From positions 110,566 to 174,565 of the forward strand of contig CACGTM010000001.1 in the NCBI GenBank assembly GCA_902575965.1: a stretch of DNA of 64,000 nucleotides, given 5' to 3'. Position numbers and translations under genes: made by a program. Positions 53,197 through 62,404 of this stretch are shown piece after piece (within the stretch, counting starts at the first letter, position 1; every line of letters starts with the position of its first letter). Origin of the DNA: an uncultured Alphaproteobacteria bacterium (GTDB lineage: Bacteria; Pseudomonadota; Alphaproteobacteria; Rhodospirillales; Rhodospirillaceae). The notes under the pieces were generated by a model, which made no database searches, had not been told where the DNA came from, and worked only from the letters and a program-made list of their open reading frames with translations.

Positions 53197-54411
53197 ATGT
53201 TGAAAAATACTCAATTTTCTTTTGAAGATGGAAAAAATACTAGTCACTTTGGTCATTTTGGGGGCAGATATGTTGCAGAAACATTAATGCCATTAATACT
53301 AGAGGTAGAGAAAGCATATTTTAGTGCAAAAAAAGATTATGATTTTTTAAGAGAACTAAAAGGTTACTTATGTAATTATGCAGGTAGGCCAAGCCCTTTA
53401 TATTTTGCTGAAAGATTAACTGATTACTTTGGCGGTGCTAAAATTTATTTTAAAAGAGACGAGCTTAACCACACTGGCTCACATAAAATAAATAACTGCC
53501 TGGGCCAAATACTACTTGCAAGAAGAATGGGTAAGAAAAGGATAATTGCTGAGACGGGAGCAGGTCAGCATGGAGTTGCAACTGCTACAGTTTGTGCCAG
53601 ATTTGGTTTAGATTGTGAGATCTATATGGGGGCTAAAGATATTTCTAGGCAACAGCCTAATGTTTTTAGAATGAAACTTCTTGGTGCGAAAGTTCATGCT
53701 GTAGAGAATGGTTCTGCAACACTCAAGGAAGCAATGAATGAGGCTCTAAGGGATTGGGTAGCCAATGTGGATGATACATATTATCTCATTGGAACTGCGG
53801 CAGGACCTCACCCTTACCCTTCGATGGTTAGAGATTTTCAGTCAGTTATTGGTCAAGAATTAAAAGAGCAGATACTAAAAGAAGAAAGTCGATTACCTAA
53901 CTATCTCATAGCTTGTGTTGGAGGTGGTTCGAATGCAATTGGTCTTTTTTATCCTTTTTTAGATGATAAAAAAGTAAAGTTGATAGGGGTTGAGGCGGCA
54001 GGAAAAGGTTTGGATACATTTGAGCATGCGGCTTCTATCTCAGGAGGGGTGCCTGGTATCCTGCATGGAAATTGCACTTATTTGCTTCAGGACAATGAAG
54101 GCCAAATTAGAGACGCACATTCAATTTCTGCCGGTCTTGACTACCCAGGAATTGGTCCAGAACATGCATGGCTCCATGAAACTAAAAGGGTGCAATATGT
54201 TTCCGCAAGTGATGAGGAAGCTCTCAAAGCTTTTCAGCTATGCTCAAGTTTAGAAGGTATAATTCCAGCTTTAGAACCTTCCCATGCATTATCTTACATT
54301 GGTAAATTAGCTCCCTCTGTCTCTAAAGATAGTATAATAGTAATGAATATGTGCGGCAGGGGTGATAAAGATATTTTTACTGTGGCTGATGCTTTAGATT
54401 ATAAAATTTAG
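53197..54411 (+). CDS. trpB: Tryptophan synthase beta chain
   Basis: PLP subunit that joins indole and serine to make tryptophan. The PLP lysine is K97 in [19 protein letters not shown] and the phosphate-binding [10 protein letters not shown] near residue 242 are conserved. 404 residues. trpA follows 8 bp later. This is the TrpB1 type found with TrpA. Confidence 0.97.
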   Translation: MLKNTQFSFEDGKNTSHFGHFGGRYVAETLMPLILEVEKAYFSAKKDYDFLRELKGYLCNYAGRPSPLYFAERLTDYFGGAKIYFKRDELNHTGSHKINNCLGQILLARRMGKKRIIAETGAGQHGVATATVCARFGLDCEIYMGAKDISRQQPNVFRMKLLGAKVHAVENGSATLKEAMNEALRDWVANVDDTYYLIGTAAGPHPYPSMVRDFQSVIGQELKEQILKEESRLPNYLIACVGGGSNAIGLFYPFLDDKKVKLIGVEAAGKGLDTFEHAASISGGVPGILHGNCTYLLQDNEGQIRDAHSISAGLDYPGIGPEHAWLHETKRVQYVSASDEEALKAFQLCSSLEGIIPALEPSHALSYIGKLAPSVSKDSIIVMNMCGRGDKDIFTVADALDYKI

Positions 54412-54419
54412 GTATATTT

Positions 54420-55259
54420 ATGGGTAATAATGAATATGACAGAATAAAAGACAGATTTTTACTTTTAAAAAAAGAAAAGAGAAAGGGTCTCATACCGTTT
54501 ATTACAGCATCAGATCCAAACATAGATGTTTTTGAGGAGATCCTTATTGGATTGCCTGGTTCAGGAGCAGATTTTATAGAGATAGGAATCCCATTTTCTG
54601 ATCCCATGGCAGATGGGCCTTCTATTCAATTATCATCTAGAAGAGTTCTGCAAAAAAAATTCCGACTTAAAGAACTATTTCAATCAGTTTCAAAGTTAAG
54701 GAAGACTGACAATATAACTCCAGTGATTCTAATGGGTTATTATAACCCGATATTTACCTTTGGGATTAAAGAGTTTGTTTCTAGAGCTGTTAGAGCTGGC
54801 GTAGACGCTCTAATTGTTGTTGATCTCCCACCAGAGGAAGCAGATGAATTATATCAACATGCTATTAATGAGAATTTACATTTAATTTTTTTAATTGCAC
54901 CAACAACAAACGAGCAGCGATTTTCAGTGATTCTTGAGAAAGCCTCGGGTTTTCTGTATTATGTTTCTATAAAAGGTATAACCGGTACTTCTTCAGCAAA
55001 TATGACTGAAGTTAAAGAAAAGATAAATTTTATAAGAACAAAAACTTCTTTGCCAGTTGCTGTTGGTTTTGGAATTAAAAATGCAAAACAGGCTTATGAA
55101 TTTGCAAAGTATTCAGATGTAGTTGTTGTAGGATCAGCTATAGTTGATATTATCTCAAAGAGCATAAAAGATGGTGAAAAAGATTTTACTTCTTTACCTT
55201 CAAAGGTTTTTAGTTTTGTACATACTTTATCTAAAGAGGTTTTAAGATCTGGTTCTTAA
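54420..55259 (+). CDS. trpA: Tryptophan synthase alpha chain
   Basis: Cleaves indole-3-glycerol phosphate and channels indole to TrpB. Catalytic E54 (FIEIGIPFSDP) and D65 (MADGP) are spaced as in E. coli (E49, D60). The phosphate-binding GFGIKN region near residue 218 is present. 279 residues. It is coupled to trpB and followed by accD after 25 bp. Confidence 0.97.
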   Translation: MGNNEYDRIKDRFLLLKKEKRKGLIPFITASDPNIDVFEEILIGLPGSGADFIEIGIPFSDPMADGPSIQLSSRRVLQKKFRLKELFQSVSKLRKTDNITPVILMGYYNPIFTFGIKEFVSRAVRAGVDALIVVDLPPEEADELYQHAINENLHLIFLIAPTTNEQRFSVILEKASGFLYYVSIKGITGTSSANMTEVKEKINFIRTKTSLPVAVGFGIKNAKQAYEFAKYSDVVVVGSAIVDIISKSIKDGEKDFTSLPSKVFSFVHTLSKEVLRSGS

Positions 55260-55284
55260 TAAATATATTCTCAGGAGAATCTAA

Positions 55285-56289
55285 ATGAATTGGCTTACTA
55301 ATTTTGTTAGACCAAGAATAAAAAAATTACTTCAACCAAGAGAGGCTCCGGATAACCTTTGGTTAAAATGTCCTAACTGTAAAGAAATGATTTTTCACAG
55401 AGAACTAGAAAAAGCACTTCATGTATGTACAAGTTGTGGGCATCACATTAGATTAACTGCAAAACAGAGGTTAGAACTTCTTTTTGATAACAAAGAATGG
55501 ACAGAGATACAATTACCTGATGTAACCATCGACCCAATAAAATTTAAAGATTTAAAAAAGTACTCAGACAGATTAAAGCTTGCACAAGAAAGAACTGGAA
55601 TGAGGGATGCAGCAATTGTTGCTCATGGAAATATGGGTAAAATAAATGTTGTGGTTGCAGTTATTGATTTTAGTTTTTTAGGAGGATCGATGGGTGCAGC
55701 TGTTGGTGAGGCAATAGTTTCTGCAGCAGAGTTAGCAATTGTGCAAGAGTCCCCTCTTATCGTTATACCATCCTCTGGTGGTGCTAGAATGCAGGAGGGG
55801 GTTCTTTCTTTAATGCAAATGCCAAGAACAACTGTTGCTGTAAATAAATTACGCGAGAAAGGATATCCATATATAGTAATATTAACTGATCCCACAACAG
55901 GCGGTGTTACTGCCTCTTTTGCAATGTTGGGAGATATCCATATTGCAGAACCAGGAGCTGTTGTAGGTTTTGCCGGGGCAAGAGTTATTGAACAAACAAT
56001 AAGAGAAACACTCCCAGAAGGATTTCAAAGGTCTGAGTACCTTTTAGAACATGGTATGGTTGATATTGTAGTGCATCGAAGTGAGCTTAAAGATAAAGTT
56101 GTTCAGCTTTTAAGTATGATAATGCAACCAGATCCAGCGGCCCCTATTCTTCCATTAAACAAAAATAGAAAAAGTAAGCTCTTTGATTCAATAAAAAGCT
56201 CAGAACATAATTCTAATTCAAATATAATCGATCCATCGATTCCAGATAAAAGTTTATTTGAAACAGATATAAATGATAATAAAAATTAA
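55285..56289 (+). CDS. accD: Acetyl-CoA carboxylase carboxyltransferase subunit beta
   Basis: Beta subunit of the carboxyltransferase that makes malonyl-CoA for fatty-acid synthesis. The N-terminal zinc ribbon has C29, C32, C48 and C51 (CPNC, CTSC). The crotonase-like domain shows [10 protein letters not shown] and [12 protein letters not shown] motifs and [11 protein letters not shown]. The last 40 residues are a polar Ser/Asn/Lys tail. 334 residues. AGGAG precedes the ATG. accA is not in the window. Confidence 0.97.
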   Translation: MNWLTNFVRPRIKKLLQPREAPDNLWLKCPNCKEMIFHRELEKALHVCTSCGHHIRLTAKQRLELLFDNKEWTEIQLPDVTIDPIKFKDLKKYSDRLKLAQERTGMRDAAIVAHGNMGKINVVVAVIDFSFLGGSMGAAVGEAIVSAAELAIVQESPLIVIPSSGGARMQEGVLSLMQMPRTTVAVNKLREKGYPYIVILTDPTTGGVTASFAMLGDIHIAEPGAVVGFAGARVIEQTIRETLPEGFQRSEYLLEHGMVDIVVHRSELKDKVVQLLSMIMQPDPAAPILPLNKNRKSKLFDSIKSSEHNSNSNIIDPSIPDKSLFETDINDNKN

Positions 56290-56291
56290 AT

Positions 56292-57587
56292 ATGGACAAG
56301 GATCCTGATTTTTTAATAAAAAAACTAGATAAAATAAGAGGACTGAATAAAAGTGGAATAGATTTAGGCTTATCTAGAGTTGAGAGTCTTCTGAAGGAAT
56401 TAGGTGACCCACATAAGAAAATTCCTCCTGTCATTCATGTTGCAGGAACAAATGGTAAGGGTTCCGTAATAGCAATGTTAAGGTCCATTCTAGAGGAGTT
56501 AGATTTTACAACACATGTTTTTACATCTCCCCACTTAGTTTCCTATTGCGAGAGGATCAGGATCTCAGGAGAGATAATAAAACCTGACTATTTTTCTGAT
56601 TTAATTGATATTATATCTCAAAAAAACAGCTCCGATGCGGTTACATTTTTTGAATTTATCACTGTTCTTGCATTTTTAGCATTTAGTAAAAATCCTGCCG
56701 ACTTTGTTCTTCTGGAGACAGGCTTGGGTGGTAGATTAGATGCAACAAATGTCATAGAAAAACCCCTAATTACTATTATTACCAAAATAGGGATAGATCA
56801 TCAGAAATTCCTTGGGGAGAAGATAGCTGAGATTGCTTATGAGAAAGCTGGAATCATGAAGAAAAATGTTACATGTTTAACAGCAAAGCAAGAGAAGGAA
56901 GCACTTATGGTTATTGAGCAGGTTTCCAAGAAATTAGATCTATCTTTAATTTATCCAGATAAGGATTGGTCTATTATAAGGGATGTTAAAGGATATATAT
57001 ACAGCGACCATAAGAGAATTCTTACTCTCCCTGAGCCATCACTTCCTGGCTCACATCAGATTGATAATATGGGTGTGAGTGTGGCTGCTATTTCATATTT
57101 AAATTTATATAAAGATGAGAAATCTCTCAGTAGAGCTCTCTTGTCAGTTGAATGGCCTGGCAGGTGTCAAAAAATTTATGGTGGCCCAATATATGATTTG
57201 CTAAATGATAATTGGGAGCTTTGGTTAGACGGTGGTCATAATTTAGATGCTGCAAAAGCGTTGAGTAAATGGATGGAGGATTATCCCTATAAGAATATTT
57301 TAATTTTTGGAATTGGAATTACTAAAGATGCGTCAGGTTTTCTGTCAATAATTTCTAGACACGCAAATATTATTCGAACAGTCAGTTTTAAAGATGGTTC
57401 ATATAGTTTTAACCCAGAAGAATTGGCAAAATTAGCTCTTGAGAAAGGTTTTACAAACTCTGAAGCTAAAGACAGTGTTTATGAAGCTGCCAAGTCTCTT
57501 ATTCCTTTAATGGATAATAAAAAAGGGAGAATAATAGTTTGTGGTTCTCTTTATCTAGTCGGGGAGGTCTTAGAAAAACATTTTTAA
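56292..57587 (+). CDS. folC: Bifunctional dihydrofolate/folylpolyglutamate synthase
   Basis: Adds glutamate to dihydropteroate and to folates. The P-loop is VAGTNGKGSV near residues 53-62. The Mur-ligase-like motifs are TGLGGRLDATN near residue 147, the IGIDHQ region and the C-terminal DGGHN near residue 317. 431 residues. It starts 2 bp after accD and converges with trxA 4 bp downstream. Confidence 0.96.
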   Translation: MDKDPDFLIKKLDKIRGLNKSGIDLGLSRVESLLKELGDPHKKIPPVIHVAGTNGKGSVIAMLRSILEELDFTTHVFTSPHLVSYCERIRISGEIIKPDYFSDLIDIISQKNSSDAVTFFEFITVLAFLAFSKNPADFVLLETGLGGRLDATNVIEKPLITIITKIGIDHQKFLGEKIAEIAYEKAGIMKKNVTCLTAKQEKEALMVIEQVSKKLDLSLIYPDKDWSIIRDVKGYIYSDHKRILTLPEPSLPGSHQIDNMGVSVAAISYLNLYKDEKSLSRALLSVEWPGRCQKIYGGPIYDLLNDNWELWLDGGHNLDAAKALSKWMEDYPYKNILIFGIGITKDASGFLSIISRHANIIRTVSFKDGSYSFNPEELAKLALEKGFTNSEAKDSVYEAAKSLIPLMDNKKGRIIVCGSLYLVGEVLEKHF

Positions 57588-57591
57588 CAAT

Positions 57592-57927
57592 TTAGTCTTC
57601 TTTTGCATCTGATAGACAGCTTTCTATCCATGAAATTAGCTGACTCTTTGTAACACCCGATCCAACTTTAGTTCCAGATATTTCTCCACCCTTAAAGAGA
57701 ATAAGTGTCGGTATTCCTCTAACTCCGTATTTGATTGGTGTGTCGGGATTATCATCAATATTTACTTTTGCGACGTTAATCTTTCCTTCAAGCTCCTTAT
57801 CAAGTTCCTCTAGAGTTGGTGCTATACTTTTACACGGCCCACACCACTCCGCCCAGAAATCAACAAGTACTGGCAAATCAGCCGTAAGAACGTCTTTTTT
57901 AAAAGACTCATCGGTAACATTTTTCAT
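57592..57927 (-). CDS. trxA: Thioredoxin
   Basis: A 111-residue thioredoxin with the active site W-C29-G-P-C32 and the cis-proline motif GIPTLILFKGG near residue 76. It is the general disulfide reductase of the cytosol. folC-trxA-addA order is common in alphaproteobacteria. Here trxA is separated from addA by a Rieske oxygenase gene and a 123 bp gap. Confidence 0.96.
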   Translation of the reverse strand: MKNVTDESFKKDVLTADLPVLVDFWAEWCGPCKSIAPTLEELDKELEGKINVAKVNIDDNPDTPIKYGVRGIPTLILFKGGEISGTKVGSGVTKSQLISWIESCLSDAKED

Positions 57928-58050
57928 CTAGAAAATTCCTCTGAAAGTAATGATATTATATTTTTCTCGCTAGTTTAAGAATGAGAAGTGGTTTGGTCAA
58001 GATTAATAGTTGTAAGTAATTTGTAAGCTATTGTAACTAAATAATAATTT

Positions 58051-59088
58051 TTAACTTTTCCATCTTGCAACAGTCTCTTTAATCGGGTTTGTAAACTTGT
58101 CATTATCAGAACAATATCTACTCCAATTTTTTTTAAGTTTATAGTACCATTTTATTTGAAGGTCAGCATCATCAATTAAAAATTCTCTTTTTGAGTATTT
58201 TTTTCCTTCTTTCATCCATATAACTGCTTTTGCATCCTGGTTAAGAAAATTGATAGCAAGCTTTTTTATAATGAATTTGAGAAAAACACCTCCTGGTACA
58301 TTCCAGTACATAAAATGATGGACAGTTGTTTTAGAATTATCAATTGGTGTACATGCGGTTAATCCAGAGTAAAAATATTTATTGGTTGTTGTAATTTCAT
58401 GGCGTATTCCCGGAAGAAAATAGCTTATTTTTGATTCAGGTTCACTTCCAAGAAAAAGTCTATAGGCTTTAGAATTTGACGAAACCTTATGTGTTTCAAT
58501 TTTCCAACCATTTCTAATTGGCTTAAGAATTTTTTTCTTTTCTCTGGTATCTCTTTTTTTTCTCCATATCGAAGAAGTATGAACGAATGATCCGTGTGCT
58601 GGGTCCATTAAACCGGTTACAGCAAGGTCTATATTACAATCAAAAGTTTTTTTTACATAAAGTTTTAAAAAGAAATTTTTATTTTCAATCTTGGGAAAAG
58701 GTTCAACATTTTTATTGTAATCCATATAAATCCAGATAATTCCCATATATTCTTTTAGTGGGTATGATTTTACTTCAATATCATTTGCCTGCTGCGTATG
58801 GTTTTTCATTTGAGATGGAATTAAGGTGCATTTTCCTGAGGTATTAAAACGCCAACCATGATAGGGACACTCGATTTCTGACCCATCGAAGGTTCCCAAG
58901 GACAAAAGAGTCCCTCTATGTGGACAATTATCACTAATAGAGAAAAGCTCTCCCTGTTTAGACCTTCCGATTATAATTGGTTCCCCAAGGATAACTAATG
59001 ATTTTATACATCCTGTTTCGATTTCATTTGATGAAGCAGCTACATACCATTGATTTCTTAAAAAGTTATCTTGTTTACTTTTATGCAT
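58051..59088 (-). CDS. Rieske non-heme iron oxygenase
   Basis: A 345-residue oxygenase component. The Rieske [2Fe-2S] ligands are C55-x-H57 (CPHRG) and C74-x2-H77 (CPYHGW). The mononuclear iron site fits D162, H165 and H170 in MDPAHGSFVH, a pattern of the pheophorbide a oxygenase/vanillate demethylase-like group. There is no membrane segment at the C-terminus. Its ATG lies within the last codons of addA (8 bp overlap), so translation is coupled to addA. No reductase or ferredoxin gene is adjacent, and the substrate is unknown. Among these DNA-repair and trp/folate genes it looks like an insertion. Confidence 0.85.
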   Translation of the reverse strand: MHKSKQDNFLRNQWYVAASSNEIETGCIKSLVILGEPIIIGRSKQGELFSISDNCPHRGTLLSLGTFDGSEIECPYHGWRFNTSGKCTLIPSQMKNHTQQANDIEVKSYPLKEYMGIIWIYMDYNKNVEPFPKIENKNFFLKLYVKKTFDCNIDLAVTGLMDPAHGSFVHTSSIWRKKRDTREKKKILKPIRNGWKIETHKVSSNSKAYRLFLGSEPESKISYFLPGIRHEITTTNKYFYSGLTACTPIDNSKTTVHHFMYWNVPGGVFLKFIIKKLAINFLNQDAKAVIWMKEGKKYSKREFLIDDADLQIKWYYKLKKNWSRYCSDNDKFTNPIKETVARWKS

Positions 59089-62000
59089 ATATTTTTTCTT
59101 CTAAGAAATACTCCCAGTATGAAAATAAAGTTTCATCTGGTATATTCATAATAGATGGATTTTTGGTCCATAAAAAAGAACATCTCAATTTTTTTAAAGG
59201 ATATATTTCCTTCATAGCAAAATAGTAAATAGACATTTGCATCAGATATGAAGAATCAATATCATTAATTTTTTTTGGAATGATAGCATCAGTTTTATAA
59301 TCAATAATTAATAATTCATTATTCATTATTACTAATCTATCTATTTGTCCATTAATTAATCTATTTTTTACTTTGAAAGAGAAAGGTACTTCTGGAATAG
59401 AGTTATGAGAAAACAAATACGAAAAATTACTTCCACAACATATTCTTAATATCTCATCTGTTATTTTTTCAATTTCTTTATCGCTTAGTCCAATATTTTC
59501 CTGTAATAAATATTTTTTACATATTTTTCTTTGATTTTTATTTATGTGAACAGGAATGATTTGTAAGAGTTTGTGAATGTACCTTCCTGAAGAAAACTTT
59601 TTATTTTTACCTTCTGCTTGTAAAGGTGACACTATTACATTGGAATTGGTTCCAATTTTTGACGGAGAGATTGGCTCATATATTGAATTATCAGGAATAG
59701 TCTCATTAAAATAAGCTGGAAGGTAGTCTTTAGCAGCCAAGTCTTGACTCTTATTGGTTTTTATTAATTGAGGGGCAGGTATTTCTCCGGAGATAAGTTC
59801 ATCATTTTCTAATAATGGTAAGTCTTTAAGAGACTTACTTCCATGATCAAAAATATAAAGCTTTTCTCTTGCCCGTGTCGATGCAACATAAAGCAAACGA
59901 TGATACTCTTCATTACTTTTAATTTTTTCTTTTTCTTTTAACTCATCCATATAATCAAATGAATTGTCTGCATTAGTTGGAGAAATAATAAATTTTTCTC
60001 TTTTTCTAAAACTTTCAGGAAAGTAAAACTGCTCTTGCTTTGTGCTATCGCTATCACTTTCTATTACCAGAAAGACTATTGGAAATTGGTCTCCCTTTAC
60101 AGAATGTATTGTTCTCATGTTAATGGTGTTGTCATTTAATATATTTCCGGTTCTGTTTATTTGTGTTTCATTTTTTTCAAATTGATATATAAAACCTTCA
60201 AGTGATGCTGTATTAAGTTTTTCGTAATCTTTTATCTCTAAAAAGAAGTCTTTAATCATTTCATCTACCTGATTAGGATCTAATCTAGTCGAAAGTTTAT
60301 TCTTTCCATTATGTTTATGAATCAGTGACTGATAAAAAAATGAAGGGCCCTTAGTTTTTATTTTAAGGATATTTTCCAGAAAATCGAATGCTTTTTTTAT
60401 CTCTGGGGCATTATACTTACATTGATTTAAATTATCCCATAGAGACTTTTTTGTATCATATTTTATAAGGTTTAGAAGTGTATTATCATCAATATTTTCA
60501 ATAAAGGGACCCTTGAGTAAAATTGAGAGATTAAAATCGTCTTCAGGAAGAAGATAGAATCGTCCTATGGATATTAGGTCTTTAATAACTATATCATGAT
60601 TTAGTTGAATTTTATCATTAGCTGATACTTTAAGCCCACTCACAGTAATTTGATTTTTTATTTCATTCCATAGGTTAGATCTTTTTTTAAGGAGTATCGT
60701 TATATCACTTGCTTTAATTTCCTCGCCATTACTTAACCTGTCTGTCTCAATTAGCTTCTTTATAGCCTCAGTTATTTTATTTGCCATATTACCCAAGGAG
60801 CTTTTTCTTCTGACATATGGCTCTTTTGGATGTTTCCATGCTTTCCTATAATTTCTTTTTAATTTAGTAGATTCTTTTTTCTCAGAAGACCGATGAATCT
60901 TTACAATTCCATACCTGCCAATATGTGCTGGTTTATGTAGTATTTTATGCTTACCATTCTCATTTATGCCCGACAGTGCATTGGATAAGTAATCTACATA
61001 CTCCAGAATGGCGGGAGAGGATCTGTAGTTTATTTCTAAAGTTTCTTCTATATATTTTTTATTTAATGACCCAAGTTTATTTTTAAAGTATATTTTCATT
61101 TTATCAAAATAATCTACTTCAACACCTTGAAAGCTGTAAATAGACTGTTTTCTGTCTCCCACAACAAATAAGCTAGTATTTTCTCTTTCTAGCATTTCAT
61201 CTGCAAGTGCTTTAATGATTTCCCATTGCGGCGGTGAAGTGTCTTGAGCTTCATCTATAAGGATATGATTAAATCCACCATCGAGTTTATATTTTATCCA
61301 ATGCGATTCTTCTTTTGAAGATAACAAATCCTTAGCTTTTCTAACAAGATCGTCAAAATCAACATAACCGTTATCGAATTTTAATTTTTGATAATATTCT
61401 GAAAAAATATTTAAAGCGGTTATTATGTTTGAATTAAATTTATATGAATCAATTTTTCTTTTCTTATGAATAACTTCCTTGAGTCTTATTGATTCAGTAT
61501 ATAAAATATCATAGATAGATTTATTTAAATTCTTTTTTAGATTCTCTCTAGTTTCCAGTTTTTTTGTTAAAAAAACGTCTACATAATTTTTGAAGATCTC
61601 GTATCGTTTTTTTTCAGAACTGTTTAGCCAGTTGATGATTTTTTCGCTGGACTTTTTTTGAGTTGCATTACCTTCCCCTAGGACATTACATAATAGATAG
61701 AGCCCTTTTTTATTAAATGATGAATCCTTACATTCGTTTTTCTCAATTATTTCTGATGTGTCTGAGTATTTGATATCGAACTCATCTGCTATAATTTCAC
61801 GATTTACCTCTACACCTCCCAAGCGCTTTAATACTTCATAAACTTTAGAAGAATTAGATTTTTTAAGTGATGATACTATTTTCATGTCTGCAAATATTTC
61901 CTGAAGATCTTCTCTTTGTTTTTTATCTAGATCCTGCATCGCTAAATTAAAAGCATCTAGCTTAATTTTATCTTGTTCGACTTCATTTATTATTTCATAA

Positions 62001-62404
62001 AAAAGTGGAACTCTAGCCTCAAAAAGGAAACGCTTTAAAAGATTATTACAGAACGAGTGAATAGTTTGAATAGAGATCTTCTCAGATTTTTCTTGAACTT
62101 TAAAGAGAAGCATTCGGGCTTCTAAAACATCGTTTAAGGTTACTTTTCTGTCAAAATAGCTTTTGATTTCAGACCCTAAGTGCTTATCTTCAAGTTGATT
62201 CCACCTACTGAGGTCACCTAGTAACCTTTCATTAATTTCCTTTGCAGCTATATTAGAAAACGTAACACATAATATTTTTTTAGGATCTGTACCATTGAGA
62301 AGAAGTGCCTTTATTCTCTCTATTAGGCAGGTTGTTTTTCCAGTTCCTGCCGATGCATTCACCCATATTGAATTTTCTGGGTTTAATTTACAGTCTACAA
62401 TCAT
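59081..62404 (-). CDS. addA: Double-strand break repair helicase-nuclease subunit AddA
   Basis: UvrD-type helicase with a C-terminal nuclease, partner of AddB in processing DNA ends for recombination (the RecBCD counterpart). The 1107-residue chain has Walker A NASAGTGKTT (K23), Walker B IDEAQDTSPPQW near residue 385, the helicase motif ATRARE late in the chain, and the nuclease motif GQIDRL...IDYKTD near residue 1045. Its ATG overlaps addB by 4 bp. The protein is strongly Lys/Asn/Ile-rich, reflecting the AT bias. Confidence 0.95.
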   Translation of the reverse strand: MIVDCKLNPENSIWVNASAGTGKTTCLIERIKALLLNGTDPKKILCVTFSNIAAKEINERLLGDLSRWNQLEDKHLGSEIKSYFDRKVTLNDVLEARMLLFKVQEKSEKISIQTIHSFCNNLLKRFLFEARVPLFYEIINEVEQDKIKLDAFNLAMQDLDKKQREDLQEIFADMKIVSSLKKSNSSKVYEVLKRLGGVEVNREIIADEFDIKYSDTSEIIEKNECKDSSFNKKGLYLLCNVLGEGNATQKKSSEKIINWLNSSEKKRYEIFKNYVDVFLTKKLETRENLKKNLNKSIYDILYTESIRLKEVIHKKRKIDSYKFNSNIITALNIFSEYYQKLKFDNGYVDFDDLVRKAKDLLSSKEESHWIKYKLDGGFNHILIDEAQDTSPPQWEIIKALADEMLERENTSLFVVGDRKQSIYSFQGVEVDYFDKMKIYFKNKLGSLNKKYIEETLEINYRSSPAILEYVDYLSNALSGINENGKHKILHKPAHIGRYGIVKIHRSSEKKESTKLKRNYRKAWKHPKEPYVRRKSSLGNMANKITEAIKKLIETDRLSNGEEIKASDITILLKKRSNLWNEIKNQITVSGLKVSANDKIQLNHDIVIKDLISIGRFYLLPEDDFNLSILLKGPFIENIDDNTLLNLIKYDTKKSLWDNLNQCKYNAPEIKKAFDFLENILKIKTKGPSFFYQSLIHKHNGKNKLSTRLDPNQVDEMIKDFFLEIKDYEKLNTASLEGFIYQFEKNETQINRTGNILNDNTINMRTIHSVKGDQFPIVFLVIESDSDSTKQEQFYFPESFRKREKFIISPTNADNSFDYMDELKEKEKIKSNEEYHRLLYVASTRAREKLYIFDHGSKSLKDLPLLENDELISGEIPAPQLIKTNKSQDLAAKDYLPAYFNETIPDNSIYEPISPSKIGTNSNVIVSPLQAEGKNKKFSSGRYIHKLLQIIPVHINKNQRKICKKYLLQENIGLSDKEIEKITDEILRICCGSNFSYLFSHNSIPEVPFSFKVKNRLINGQIDRLVIMNNELLIIDYKTDAIIPKKINDIDSSYLMQMSIYYFAMKEIYPLKKLRCSFLWTKNPSIMNIPDETLFSYWEYFLEEKIYA

